Assembly (NCBI GenBank): GCA_947652605.1
Contig: OX393577.1
Location: 67,480,108 to 67,544,107, forward strand
From: Elmis aenea
Lineage: Eukaryota > Arthropoda > Insecta > Coleoptera > Elmidae
Reading direction: 5' to 3'
Length of the DNA: 64,000 bases
Shown here: piece by piece, positions 1-25,942 of the stretch
Position numbering within the stretch: position 1 is the stretch's first letter
Layout of the letters: each line of letters begins with the position of its first letter
Translations under genes and position numbers: made by a program
The notes under the pieces: generated by a model
Told to the model about the DNA's origin: nothing
Databases searched by the model: none
The model's input: the letters and a program-made list of their open reading frames with translations, nothing else

Positions 1-3000
1 GTAATTTCTAAAGGCGATGGATTGACTCCAGCTGGATCCGTTGGTGGTTCAGGGCTGCATTTACAATCTTGAGTAGGTTGCGGTTCAGGTACTGAAGATT
101 TGGTACATGGGCAATTGGGGGCATTTGGATGGTTGCATGGAGGTGTAGTGATGGTATTCAATTGGGATCTTTGTGGGCTTCGTGGGTGTTTAGGGCGAAT
201 AACAGGAGCTAGTTCGTTTGAGCACGGGCAATTGGGGTAATCTTGGTGCGTACATGTTGGCGGACAAGGACAAGGAGGTTTTGGAGTCGATGGTTTGCAA
301 AAACACTTGGGGGATGGCACTGCAGGTTCTTTTTTACCAAAAGCTACACAGGGACAGTTGGGATAATCAGGATGAGGGCAAAGTGGCTCGCACGTATCAA
401 CTTGCTGTTGAATTTGCGTTACTTTTTCTTCAGGCGCCTTTTGTACACCTGTATCTCCATCGGCTGCTAATTGCTGCATCATTTCTTCAAAAACTTTGCT
501 GTTTGCTCGTAGTTTCAATTCTTTCGTCATTGTCTCTATCGTGCGGTCTTTAGCGCTACATTTTTCTTGAAGATCAGTCAACGCAAGTTTCAATCCAGAC
601 ATTGTTTCCTGGAAAGACGATGCCCTCTTTAAGCTTTTCTCGCCGTAACCGCTTGCTTTTGCTTGCAACTCTGCCTCATGACACGAACACTGTATCTGTT
701 TTATTAGTTCTTTAAGTTCATACATCTCCTGTTTTCGTTGCATTGATTCGTTTTCCATTTCCATCAAACGACTTGCTAATTCAATGTTGCCCATTGTTAG
801 TAAATCTTTGGTGGTCTCTGAAGTTTCCAGGACTGTGGGAAGCGGTTTCTTAGATTCTTGCATTCCTTCAGATTTGCTAATTTTTGCATCTGGACAAGGG
901 AGACATATGCATTCTGGACAATCACACGGTAGTTTATGTTTCGTTGGCGTTGTTACTCCACTGGTATCTCTTTCAGTATCCTCCTTGTTAGCGCGCTCTT
1001 CACTTGCTTTAGTTGTTTTGGCGTCTTGATCTGCTGGTGATTCGACAACCGTTACACCTTTGATGTCATAACAATCTGTACATTTACATAACTCGCACTC
1101 GCATGGTGTGCCGTGAACTTTTTCGATGCACGAATCTGTTTTGATTGCCTTGGGATCTGGACAATCTGTACATTTACATTTTGAACAGTCGCAATCTGGA
1201 GCATGTTTTTCCTCATTAGTTGTAGATTTTTGGAGTATTTTAGGATCTGGACAATCTGTACATTTACATTTTGGACAGTCGCAATCTGGAGCATGTTTTT
1301 CCTCATCAGGTGTAGATTTTTGGAGTATTTTAGGATCTGGAGAGTCTGGAGCATGTTTTTCCTCATCAGATGTAGATTTTTGGAGTATTTTAGGACCTGG
1401 AGAGCCTGGAGCATGTTTTTCCTCATCAGATGTAGATTTTTGGAGTATTTTAGGATCTGGAGAATCTGGAGCATGTTTTTCCTCATCAGATGTAGATTTT
1501 TGGAGTTTTTTAGGATCTAGACAATCTGTACATTTACATTTTGGACAGTCGCAATCTGGAGCATGTTTTTCCTCATTAGTTGTAGATTTTTGGAGTATTT
1601 TAGGATCTGGACAATCTGTACATTTACATTTTGGACAGTCGCAATCTGGAGCATGTTTTTCCTCATCAGATGTAGATTTTTGGAGTATTTTAGGATCTGG
1701 AGAGTCTGGAGCATGTTTTTCCTCATCAGATGTAGATTTTTGGAGTATTTTAGGATCTGGAGAGTCTGGAGCATGTTTTTCCTCATCAGATGTAGATTTT
1801 TGGAGTATTTTAGGATCTGGACGTCCCGCACATTTGCACAACGGGCAATTGCAATCTGGATCATGGTATTCTTTTTCGATAGATTGCTGATTTGGTACTT
1901 GTTCGCCATCATATTCGTTTACGATAGATTGCTGAATCGATGCTTGTTTGCCATCATATTCGTTTTTGATAGACTGCTGAATTGGTTCTTCTTTGACTTG
2001 ATCGAGTGGTCTAGATGTTGGAGGTTTTGCACATGGATCACATAAGCATTGTAGACAATCGCAGTCGGGCAAACTATCAATAATAGCCTGAGCGTTATAA
2101 GGACAAGAGGAACAGGTACATATCGGACAATCACAATTTTTGTCATGAACTACTTCTCTCGTTTTCGTGGGATCGCATAAGCATTCCAAACAGTCGCAAA
2201 TGGCCGAATGTTTGATTACACCACTTGGCTTGGATGTTTTCGTTTTGCATATGTCAGGATTACATAAGCATTCGTAACAGTCGCAATCGTCTGGATGACT
2301 ATCGCTTTTTGTACCAAAATAACTTTCACATAAACAGTCTATACATGAGCAGTCATCCGGATGCTTCTGAGATTTTTGTGGACTTTCTGAGGATTTTTGA
2401 GGACCTTCTGAGGATTTTCGAAGACCGTCTGAGGATTTTTGAAGATCTTCTGAGAATTTTTGAGGAATTTCTGAGGATTTTTGAGGACCTTCTGAGGATT
2501 TTCGAAGACTTTTTGGGGATTGGCCGCCACCACCACCACCACCACCGATACAAAGGCATTCGGCACAAGTGCAGAGTTCGGGTGGAAAACTGTGTTTCCT
2601 ACCATCAGCAGCGCTTGTTTGCTTAGGTTGCGACATTCCTTTACTGTCATCTGAACATTTGCAACATAAACAGTCTATACATGAGCAGTCATCCGGATGC
2701 TTCTGAGATTTTTGTGGACTTTCTGAGGATTTTTGAGGACCTTCGGAGGATTTTCGAAGACCGTCTGAGGATTTTTGAAGATCTTCTGAGAATTTTTGAG
2801 GAATTTCTGAGGATTTTTGAGAACCTTCTGAGGATTTTCGAAGACTTTTTGGGGATTGGCCGCCACCACCACCACCACCACCGATACAAAGGCATTCGGC
2901 ACAAGTGCAGAGTTCGGGTGGAAAACTGTGTTTCCTACCATCAGCAGCGCTTGTTTGCTTAGGTTGCGACATTCCTTTACTGTCATCTGAACACTTGCAA

Positions 3001-6000
3001 CATTTACATTCTTCGCAAGGACATTCTGAAGGATGTGAACCTTTTTGTTTTTTATTCATTTTGGAATCGGCGCAAGGGTTGCACAGACATTCCAGGCAAT
3101 CGCAATCAGGCGTATGTTTTATTTTTGGTGGTTGAGTATTTTTACAAGCGAATAAACATTCACAAATAGGACAATCGCAGTCCACCCCATGACTCGATGT
3201 AGGTGCACTAGCTGTAGTTTTAGTGGTTTTTTTAGGATCTGCATATGGACTGCATAGGCAATCTAAACAATCACAATCCGTGGGATGTGAGAAGTTACGT
3301 GGAAGTGTTGAAGAAAGTGCTTCAAGCGTTGAAAGTGTTGGATCTGTTGGATCTGTTGGATCTGTCATATCTGTTATATATGGTATATCTGTTATATATG
3401 GTATATCAGGTTGTTGTCTCTCAGCAGAAAACATTTTTACGTCCATACTGAATGTTCCTGCACATAAACATTCTAGACAATCACATCCTGGTGGATGTTT
3501 TTCTTTAATGGACGATGGAACACATATACATTCTTTTGTAGATGGAGAGGTCGGTTTGCTACGTGGCGAGGTCGGTCTGCCATGTTTAATTTCATCTGGA
3601 CATGTACAGCAAGGACACGTTCCTTCTGCTGGCGCTGTGGATTGTTTAAACTCTGCTTCTTTTTTCGCCATTATTTCGACTGAACAAATATTGCATTCGC
3701 AAATCGGTTCACAGTCGCATTTAACATCTGTTGGTATTCCACGTTTTGCTATTGGAACTGGAATTTTTGATACTGATTCTCGCTTATCGTTTTTAGCTGA
3801 CCTCGATTCATCATCCATAATTTTGGATGATCTCCATGATCCAGATTTCGGTGAACCTGATTTTAGTGAACCTGATATTGGTGAACCTGATTTAAGTGAA
3901 CCTGATTTTGGTGAACCTGATTTAGGTGAAACTGATTTTGGTGGACCTGATTTTAGTGAACCTGATTTTGGTGAACCTGATTTTAGTGAACCTGATGTTG
4001 GTGAACCTGATTTTGGCAAAGGCGGGATGTCTCCTCCGGAAGAGTCTCTTTCTGATTTGGATATGTCTTCAGTCAATGCTCTGGATTGGTCATCTTCATC
4101 TTCAACTTTACTAGGAGATTTAGCAGAATCACGACTAGCTGATGATTTTCTTGGACTTATTGGCGAAATAGGGCTTGGAATTTTACTAATTTTGCTAATG
4201 CCGTCAGAGGCTGCAATTGAAACTTCTGGTGAAGGTTGCGAGACGTCTATTTCTATAGTTTGCTCAACAGTAATTTCCAAATAGTCATCAGCAGGTCTTA
4301 AATCAGATGAAGCCACAGAGCTCGATATACTTTCTTTTGCCATTGACGAATCTTCTTCAACAGAAGGAGCGTCAAATGTTGCTTCTGCATCTATAAATAC
4401 TTCACCTAATTGGTCTCCTTCTCCTTCTACAGTAACTTCAACAGATATTTCTAGACCTTGATGTCTAGAATGATCGGCACATTCCTGAGCGCTCAACATT
4501 GAATCTGCTTTCTTTATAGAAATGCCCGATGATACTTCCTCGGGCACTGTGGTAGGTGATAACGAAATCGATATTTTCCTAGTACTTCTTTCACCATCTG
4601 CAAGACATAGGCGTGATATTACTTCTTGACTCGCTCTTTGTAACGCATCAGCTACATTTCTATTGGCAAGGTCTAATGCACTAATGACATCTTGGTTTGC
4701 TTTAATTAATGCGTCAGCGATACCTTTTTTACAAAATGCTTTACATTCGTCGTCTGTTTGAGCTTGTAATGCAGCGCAAGGTCTAGGTTCATCTCTCTCA
4801 GATTTGCTATCCGCTTCTCTTGTCTGTGTAGGAACACCATCAGATGCTAATACGCCTATAGTCGAACAAGTAACTTCTGGTATTTGAGTAGTTGCCGCGG
4901 GTGCATGATCTTCAAATAAATCACCTGCTCCGGGCCCTGTGACAGATTCCGCATCTGGACCTGCAGCGGATTCTGCACTGTGTCCTGTGACAGATCCTCC
5001 ACCTGATTCTGCAGCAGATCCCACACCGGGTTCTGCTCCTGCATCCGGTTCTGCAGCGGATCCTGCACCTGCATTCAGTTCTGCAGCGGATTCTGCACCT
5101 GCACCCGGTTCTGCAGCGAATTCTGCACCTGCACCCGGTTCTGCAGCGAATTCTGCACCTGCACCCAGTTCTGCAGCGGATCCTGCACCTGCACTTGGTT
5201 CTGAAGCGGATCCTGCACCTGCACCCAGTTCTGACGCTGATCCTGCACCCGATTCTGCACCCGATGCTGCAGCGGATTCTGCACCTGCTTCTGTGTCAGA
5301 TGCTGCACCTGCTTCTGTGTCAGATGCTGCACCTGCTTCTGTGTCAGATGCTGCACCTGCTTCTGTGTCAGATGCTGCACCTGCTTCTGTGTCAGATGCT
5401 GCACCTGCTTCTGTGTCAGATGCTGCACCTGCTTCTGTGTCAGATGCTGCACCTGCTTCTGTGTCAGATGCTGCACCTGCTTCTGTGTCAGATGCTGCAC
5501 CTGCTTCTGTGTCAGATGCTGCACCTGCTTCTGTGTCAGATGTTGCACCTGCTTCTGTGTCAGATGCACCGCCAGGTTCTGCAATCGATTCGGCACCGGA
5601 CTCTTCCACAGATCCTTCGCTAGGTTTCGTGGCTGATTCTGCAAGAGATTGTGAAGCAGATCCGCAAACTTTTGTGCAAGATTCCGTTGTAGCTCCTTCC
5701 AAAGCGTCTGAAAAAACTTCATCATCTACTTCAATTGTTGCTGTGCAAGCTTCTGGACATTCATCAGCAGGTCCGCTTGTACGACTTGGTATATCGCTAA
5801 CTCCTGAAGTTGTAATATCTCCAGCGCTTGAAACAGTAGTATCTTGAGATATTGTCACAGTTGCAGATATTGTAACCGTTGGAGCGCTATCTTCAGTGTC
5901 GGCCATTGTAACTGAAGATCTTCTTTTTTGAGCGCCTTCGGCGAGTGATAATTGGGGTGAACCTCCTAAAGTTTTGTCTGGGTATTCAGTTATTTCCGTT

Positions 6001-9000
6001 GTCACTTCAATATTTCCAGATTCGGTATACATCATTGTTGTTTCTATGATTCCCGCAGGACCTTCTGTAACAACTTCTAAAACTCCGGAATCTGTTACAG
6101 TAGTCGTGACGTGTATTTCATCTCCTGCTTCTTCATATGTGATTACTTTTGTATCAATTTCGACGTCTACATCTCCTTCTGCTTCAATTTCTGTTTTAAC
6201 TTCCATATCAGACGCTGTATCAATACCTTGTTGTTGTTCTGCGCCCTTTGCAGCCGAAGCAGCAGCGCATATTCCTTGTTCTGAAACGTCTCCAGCTCCA
6301 ACGGATGCTTGAGATGTTCTAGCTTGTGCAAGTGCGCCACAGGTACGGTCAGGTTCCTCTTCAGCTGTTCCTACTATACTTACTTTACTTGGCTGTTTCG
6401 ATCTGCTCGATTCTCTTATTATACTTTTAACTTCACTTGCTTGTCTGCTAGGTTCTTTAACAGATTCAGTAATGGTACTGGGTTCTTCTCTTCCTAAGCT
6501 TATTTCTGTTCCACTTGCTTCGCCTTCTTTGGCGGTTTCTTCTTTTATAGATCCTGAACTGGGCTCTTCCCTTCCCAGGCTCAATTCAGTACTTTTTGCT
6601 GTGACGCTAGGTTCTCTACTTGGTTCTCTACTTGGTTCTTTGGGTGATGTTTTGCTAGACGATCGTCTTCCTAAACTTTGATCGATATCACTCGCTTCTT
6701 CGCTGGGAGCTATACCACTGGGCGCTTCTTCGCTGGGAGCTATACCACTGGGCGCTTCTTCGCTGGGAGCTATACCACTGGGCGCTTCTTCGCTTGGAAT
6801 TGCCGCTGAAACTTCATCACATGGAGCTTCTTCGCTTGGAATTGTCGATGGAGCTTCACTACAGGGAGCTTCACAGGAAGCGTCTTCTTCGGCCGAATCT
6901 GCGCCGCTAACATCGGTTTCTATTTCAATATCCATCTCAATGTCTATGTCTCCGTCACCTTCAATATCTACACTAGTTGATATAGTGATATCTCCTTCAC
7001 CTCCTTCGGTTTCAGTTTCAGTTTCAGTTTCAGTTTCAGTTTCAGTTTCAGTTTCAGTTTCAGTTTCAGTTTCAGTTTCAGTTTTAGTTTCTCCACCCTC
7101 ATCTGGCCCGGATCCTTCGCTCTCAGGTTCTTTTTTCTTTGATTGCGCCCCTCCCGACATTTTCTTGCTGTGCTCACCAACGAAATCTGCCAAATCTCTT
7201 ATGTCACCGACGGTATCTTTTAAACCTGGAGGAAGCGTGCAGCAACACAAGCAACATCGGTCAGCTTCCATCAATGTCTTACTCAACTGTCTTGCTATAA
7301 AATATAAGTTGTCGCCTTCCCCTGTTTTACCTTCAAGTGCTAAGCGTGCCTGCGTTTCAGCTTCTTTTTCACATAAACATTGAGATAGTTTTTCCAAAGT
7401 GCGTGCTTCGTTTATTTTTTGTTGAATTAAATCTCTTTCTAAGGTGTTATATTTGTTTTCCAACATGGTCATAGTTTCCTTTAAAGAATCGTTATTAGTG
7501 TAGATATTATTCAGAGTTTTGCATGTGCACATTAATCGTGTTTTTAACGTATCTATTTCTTGAATGTATATATTTTCTGTAGTAGCTTGTTCCTTAGCAC
7601 TTGCGCATAATTCTTCTTGATACTTTTCAGCTTTCTGCTTTTCGTGCTGTAATTCCCTACATATAGGCCCAGCTACTTTCTCTAAACACTGTTTTAGTTC
7701 TAACTTGGCGTCTTCTAATTCATCCATGAGTCTCCTATTTTGTGCTTCCAAAAAATTTTCATTGCCACTGTTCAAGTTACCGTTCCTTTTCACGTTTACA
7801 CATTGACATGTCCAAAGAGACTGTGGAGGACTATTTTTATAATTGCTTGTGTATGCATTTGGTTGGCTTCTGGATGTTGGAGGTGCGCCTGACTTATTTG
7901 CACACTGACATTTTCCATTTCCATTATTGTTATTTTCCTGACTTGAGCATTTGCACTCTTGGCATTGACAATTTTCATTAGAACATTTTTTCTTGTTCGT
8001 GTTGATATCTTCTGCCGGACATTCGCAATTTTCGCATTGACAATTTTCATTGAAACATTTTTTCTTGTTCGTGTTGGTATCTTCTGCCGGACATTCGCAA
8101 TTTTCGCATTGACAATTTTCATTGAAACATTTTTTCATGTTTGTATTGGTATCTTCTGCTGGACATTCGCAATTTTCGCATTGACAATTTTCATTAAAAC
8201 ATTTTTTCTTGTTCGTATTGGTATTTTCTGCTGGACATTCGCACTTTTCGCATTGGCAATTTTCATTGAAACATTTTTTCTTGTTCGTATTGGTATTTTT
8301 TGCCGGACATTCGCAATTTTCGCATTGACAATTTTCATTAAAACATTTTTTCTTGTTCGTATTGGTATTTTCTGCTAGACATTCGCACTTTTCGCATTGG
8401 CAATTTTCCTTGGAACATTTTTTCTTGTTCGTATTGGTATTTTCTGCCGGACATTCACAATTTTCGCATTGGCAATTTTCATTAGAACATTTTTTCTTGT
8501 TCGTATTGGTATTTTCTGCCGGACATTCACAATTTTCGCATTGACAATTTTCAATGGAACATTTTTTCTTGTTCGTATTAGTATTTTCTGCCGGACATTC
8601 GCACTTATCACATTGGCAATTTTCATTAAAACATTTTTTAGCTTTTTTATTATCATGATTTTTGCATTGACATTGTGGCACTGCAGAACTTTTTTCCTTG
8701 TTAATGCACTGGCATCTCTCATTTGTACTACCATTTTTTGAAGAAATACTTTGCCGTTTAACATCGTCCTGTTTAGTTATACATTGGCATTTTTCAGCAG
8801 TTGTTCTTCTTTTATAACATTTCTCACGAAGTTCAAGTTCTTTAATTTTTTCTTTTATTACTTTTTCAAATTTTGATAATTCTTGGATTTTGACCATGTA
8901 GTCGAGATCATTGGATGCCACTGAGAACAGGCTTATATCATCAAGATCGGATGCTGCCATCTTTGTACCCGTTACACATGGACAACCATTTGATGGTGAA

Positions 9001-9185
9001 ATAGTTTCCATAACAGACTCATCTGGAGTTATACCCTTTTGCATCATCTCAAGTCTCTGCTGGAGATCATTTTTTTTTTGTCGAAGCTCTTTATTACGTT
9101 TGCAATATTTGGTTAATAGTGAATCCCAAAACGCAGTTTGTTTTTGCTTTTTTTTGCATTTTTTCATTACAGCACAAGTATCCAT
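1..9185 (-). CDS. Giant Cys-rich multi-repeat protein, 5' part, intronless, open at left edge
   Basis: One reading frame on the minus strand runs from an ATG at 9185-9183 to the left edge, 3061 codons without a stop; I read every line of this frame. An in-frame TAA lies just upstream of the ATG (9197-9195), so this is the first possible Met. The product starts MDTCAVMKKCKKKQKQ and has no signal peptide or membrane segment, so it is probably cytosolic or structural. In order: a charged helical head (residues 1-145), about ten 24-residue Cys repeats (182-415), a coiled coil (about 480-680), a Thr-Glu run (about 700-725), acidic Ser/Glu/Ala repeats, a Gly-Ser-Pro-Lys-Ser block, two copies of a 112-residue unit with a run of eight Gly, then CDCPKCKC-type repeats. 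I do not recognise an orthologue. The CxC repeats recall insect sperm-tail Cys-rich proteins, but that is a guess. The C-terminus lies outside the window. Confidence 0.85.
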   Translation of the reverse strand, partial: MDTCAVMKKCKKKQKQTAFWDSLLTKYCKRNKELRQKKNDLQQRLEMMQKGITPDESVMETISPSNGCPCVTGTKMAASDLDDISLFSVASNDLDYMVKIQELSKFEKVIKEKIKELELREKCYKRRTTAEKCQCITKQDDVKRQSISSKNGSTNERCQCINKEKSSAVPQCQCKNHDNKKAKKCFNENCQCDKCECPAENTNTNKKKCSIENCQCENCECPAENTNTNKKKCSNENCQCENCECPAENTNTNKKKCSKENCQCEKCECLAENTNTNKKKCFNENCQCENCECPAKNTNTNKKKCFNENCQCEKCECPAENTNTNKKKCFNENCQCENCECPAEDTNTNMKKCFNENCQCENCECPAEDTNTNKKKCFNENCQCENCECPAEDINTNKKKCSNENCQCQECKCSSQENNNNGNGKCQCANKSGAPPTSRSQPNAYTSNYKNSPPQSLWTCQCVNVKRNGNLNSGNENFLEAQNRRLMDELEDAKLELKQCLEKVAGPICRELQHEKQKAEKYQEELCASAKEQATTENIYIQEIDTLKTRLMCTCKTLNNIYTNNDSLKETMTMLENKYNTLERDLIQQKINEARTLEKLSQCLCEKEAETQARLALEGKTGEGDNLYFIARQLSKTLMEADRCCLCCCTLPPGLKDTVGDIRDLADFVGEHSKKMSGGAQSKKKEPESEGSGPDEGGETKTETETETETETETETETETETETETEGGEGDITISTSVDIEGDGDIDIEMDIEIETDVSGADSAEEDASCEAPCSEAPSTIPSEEAPCDEVSAAIPSEEAPSGIAPSEEAPSGIAPSEEAPSGIAPSEEASDIDQSLGRRSSSKTSPKEPSREPSREPSVTAKSTELSLGREEPSSGSIKEETAKEGEASGTEISLGREEPSTITESVKEPSRQASEVKSIIRESSRSKQPSKVSIVGTAEEEPDRTCGALAQARTSQASVGAGDVSEQGICAAASAAKGAEQQQGIDTASDMEVKTEIEAEGDVDVEIDTKVITYEEAGDEIHVTTTVTDSGVLEVVTEGPAGIIETTMMYTESGNIEVTTEITEYPDKTLGGSPQLSLAEGAQKRRSSVTMADTEDSAPTVTISATVTISQDTTVSSAGDITTSGVSDIPSRTSGPADECPEACTATIEVDDEVFSDALEGATTESCTKVCGSASQSLAESATKPSEGSVEESGAESIAEPGGASDTEAGATSDTEAGAASDTEAGAASDTEAGAASDTEAGAASDTEAGAASDTEAGAASDTEAGAASDTEAGAASDTEAGAASDTEAGAASDTEAGAESAAASGAESGAGSASELGAGAGSASEPSAGAGSAAELGAGAEFAAEPGAGAEFAAEPGAGAESAAELNAGAGSAAEPDAGAEPGVGSAAESGGGSVTGHSAESAAGPDAESVTGPGAGDLFEDHAPAATTQIPEVTCSTIGVLASDGVPTQTREADSKSERDEPRPCAALQAQTDDECKAFCKKGIADALIKANQDVISALDLANRNVADALQRASQEVISRLCLADGERSTRKISISLSPTTVPEEVSSGISIKKADSMLSAQECADHSRHQGLEISVEVTVEGEGDQLGEVFIDAEATFDAPSVEEDSSMAKESISSSVASSDLRPADDYLEITVEQTIEIDVSQPSPEVSIAASDGISKISKIPSPISPISPRKSSASRDSAKSPSKVEDEDDQSRALTEDISKSERDSSGGDIPPLPKSGSPTSGSLKSGSPKSGSLKSGPPKSVSPKSGSPKSGSLKSGSPISGSLKSGSPKSGSWRSSKIMDDESRSAKNDKRESVSKIPVPIAKRGIPTDVKCDCEPICECNICSVEIMAKKEAEFKQSTAPAEGTCPCCTCPDEIKHGRPTSPRSKPTSPSTKECICVPSSIKEKHPPGCDCLECLCAGTFSMDVKMFSAERQQPDIPYITDIPYITDMTDPTDPTDPTLSTLEALSSTLPRNFSHPTDCDCLDCLCSPYADPKKTTKTTASAPTSSHGVDCDCPICECLFACKNTQPPKIKHTPDCDCLECLCNPCADSKMNKKQKGSHPSECPCEECKCCKCSDDSKGMSQPKQTSAADGRKHSFPPELCTCAECLCIGGGGGGGGQSPKSLRKSSEGSQKSSEIPQKFSEDLQKSSDGLRKSSEGPQKSSESPQKSQKHPDDCSCIDCLCCKCSDDSKGMSQPKQTSAADGRKHSFPPELCTCAECLCIGGGGGGGGQSPKSLRKSSEGPQKSSEIPQKFSEDLQKSSDGLRKSSEGPQKSSESPQKSQKHPDDCSCIDCLCESYFGTKSDSHPDDCDCYECLCNPDICKTKTSKPSGVIKHSAICDCLECLCDPTKTREVVHDKNCDCPICTCSSCPYNAQAIIDSLPDCDCLQCLCDPCAKPPTSRPLDQVKEEPIQQSIKNEYDGKQASIQQSIVNEYDGEQVPNQQSIEKEYHDPDCNCPLCKCAGRPDPKILQKSTSDEEKHAPDSPDPKILQKSTSDEEKHAPDSPDPKILQKSTSDEEKHAPDCDCPKCKCTDCPDPKILQKSTTNEEKHAPDCDCPKCKCTDCLDPKKLQKSTSDEEKHAPDSPDPKILQKSTSDEEKHAPGSPGPKILQKSTSDEEKHAPDSPDPKILQKSTPDEEKHAPDCDCPKCKCTDCPDPKILQKSTTNEEKHAPDCDCSKCKCTDCPDPKAIKTDSCIEKVHGTPCECELCKCTDCYDIKGVTVVESPADQDAKTTKASEERANKEDTERDTSGVTTPTKHKLPCDCPECICLPCPDAKISKSEGMQESKKPLPTVLETSETTKDLLTMGNIELASRLMEMENESMQRKQEMYELKELIKQIQCSCHEAELQAKASGYGEKSLKRASSFQETMSGLKLALTDLQEKCSAKDRTIETMTKELKLRANSKVFEEMMQQLAADGDTGVQKAPEEKVTQIQQQVDTCEPLCPHPDYPNCPCVAFGKKEPAVPSPKCFCKPSTPKPPCPCPPTCTHQDYPNCPCSNELAPVIRPKHPRSPQRSQLNTITTPPCNHPNAPNCPCTKSSVPEPQPTQDCKCSPEPPTDPAGVNPSPLEI
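1141..1890 (-). repeat. 20/30-residue CDCPKCKC repeat array in the giant gene
   Basis: Units of 60 and 90 bp share the core gcatgtttttcctcat plus ttttggagtattttaggatc. The 90-bp form adds a Cys block (PDCDCPKCKCTDC) that the 60-bp form lacks, so Cys-bearing and Cys-free units alternate irregularly. All units are multiples of three and keep the frame open. Confidence 0.9.
2327..2998 (-). repeat. Tandem duplication of a 336-bp (112-residue) coding unit
   Basis: Two copies with a period of 336 bp (taaacagtctat at 2331 and 2667) are almost identical over their whole length. Each codes for a CIDCLC-containing Cys segment, Ser-Glu-Gly-Pro-Gln-Lys repeats and a run of eight Gly (ccaccacc DNA at 2523-2546 and about 2859-2882). 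Only a few substitutions separate the copies, which suggests a recent duplication. Confidence 0.9.
3840..4020 (-). repeat. Pentapeptide GSPKS-type repeat in the giant gene
   Basis: A 15-bp unit (cctgattttggtgaa and variants) is repeated about twelve times. In the coding frame it gives Ser-Pro-Lys-Ser-Gly pentapeptides with Leu or Ile replacing Pro or Lys in some copies. The segment is basic and contrasts with the acidic repeats on either side. Confidence 0.85.
5281..5568 (-). repeat. 8-residue repeat (EAGAASDT) x about 12 in the giant gene
   Basis: A 24-bp unit (gcacctgcttctgtgtcaga plus tgct) is repeated about twelve times almost without change, giving EAGAASDT in the minus-strand frame. 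Upstream in protein order is related 30-bp repeat DNA at about 5039-5280. The near identity of the units points to recent expansion or gene conversion. Open frames seen on the plus strand here are shadows of this repeat. Confidence 0.9.
6690..6805 (-). repeat. 10-residue acidic repeat (PSEEAPSGIA) in the giant gene
   Basis: A 30-bp unit beginning gcttcttcgctgggagc is repeated just over three times almost identically. Two diverged copies (gcttcttcgcttggaat) follow to about 6850. It encodes PSEEAPSGIA in the giant frame. Confidence 0.85.
7010..7087 (-). repeat. Hexanucleotide microsatellite coding for about (Thr-Glu)12
   Basis: The plus strand reads gtttca repeated about twelve times. In the minus-strand frame this gives alternating ACT GAA codons, an acidic Thr-Glu run that follows the second coiled coil of the giant protein. 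A six-base unit preserves the frame, so length variation between individuals would be tolerated. Confidence 0.9.
7940..8640 (-). repeat. 24-residue (72-bp) Cys repeat array inside the giant gene
   Basis: The recurring string acattttttcttgttcg falls at 7983, 8055, 8127, 8199, 8271, 8343, 8415, 8487 and 8559, an exact 72-bp period, with a degenerate copy at 8631. In the coding frame each unit carries CENCECPAEN, an Asn/Thr/Lys stretch and a Cys-rich NENCQ segment. All units keep the frame, with mostly synonymous or conservative differences. Confidence 0.9.
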
Positions 9186-9636
9186 TGTTGTAAATTATTA
9201 TTAATTTGCATCTAATAAAGAAAGATTAAATGCAAGAATTTTGAAAAATTTGTTACAAAAATTTTGACAATTTGACCGTTCTAAGATAGATCGTTTGTTT
9301 TTTTTTTTTAATCCATCGTGTTACGTTGTATTAAAAGTTTTACTGGGTAAATGTGCCTTTAGCTAATGTTCTTGTTGCTATCTTCATTCTAAGTAAAATT
9401 TTCCAGCAGCTGTTGGCTATATGTAATTGATTTGTCAAGTGTCATTTTTTTGTCATTTCCAGTTTACAAACGTCACTAAAAATGTTATATGTTAATAATT
9501 AATAGAAATAAAATTCCAATTAGAATAATATAAAATAATGTAAATTATATATTTTGCTGCGTGTGTAATTTTTAACGTGTAATAAGTTGCAATCATAATT
9601 CAATGTGTCATAAGTTTTCGTTGACGACCTACAAAA
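9186..9636. promoter_or_regulatory. Divergent intergenic region between the giant gene and Nak
   Basis: The two start codons, giant gene at 9185 (minus) and Nak at 9637 (plus), lie 451 bp apart. The stretch is AT-rich with homopolymer T and no convincing TATA box. It must hold the 5' UTRs and promoters of both genes. Which elements serve which gene cannot be read from the sequence. Confidence 0.5.

Positions 9637-25942
<16,306 letters not shown>

Noticed and set aside
1052..3135. Several open frames on both strands, including ones with His runs or Trp runs
   Set aside because: They read the same repeat DNA in other frames. The minus-strand frame of the giant gene is the only one continuous across the whole 9.2 kb.
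4939..5847. Long plus-strand open frame rich in Ala-Ser-Asp-Pro repeats
   Set aside because: It is the antisense shadow of the 24- and 30-bp repeats of the minus-strand giant gene; repeats with units divisible by three open several frames at once.
6940..7383. Plus-strand frame with a (Ser-Val)n run
   Set aside because: Shadow of the Thr-Glu microsatellite in the giant gene.
7983..8640. Regular 72-bp repeats considered as a CRISPR or satellite array
   Set aside because: No spacer structure; the whole unit repeats, keeps a coding frame and lies inside a long open reading frame.
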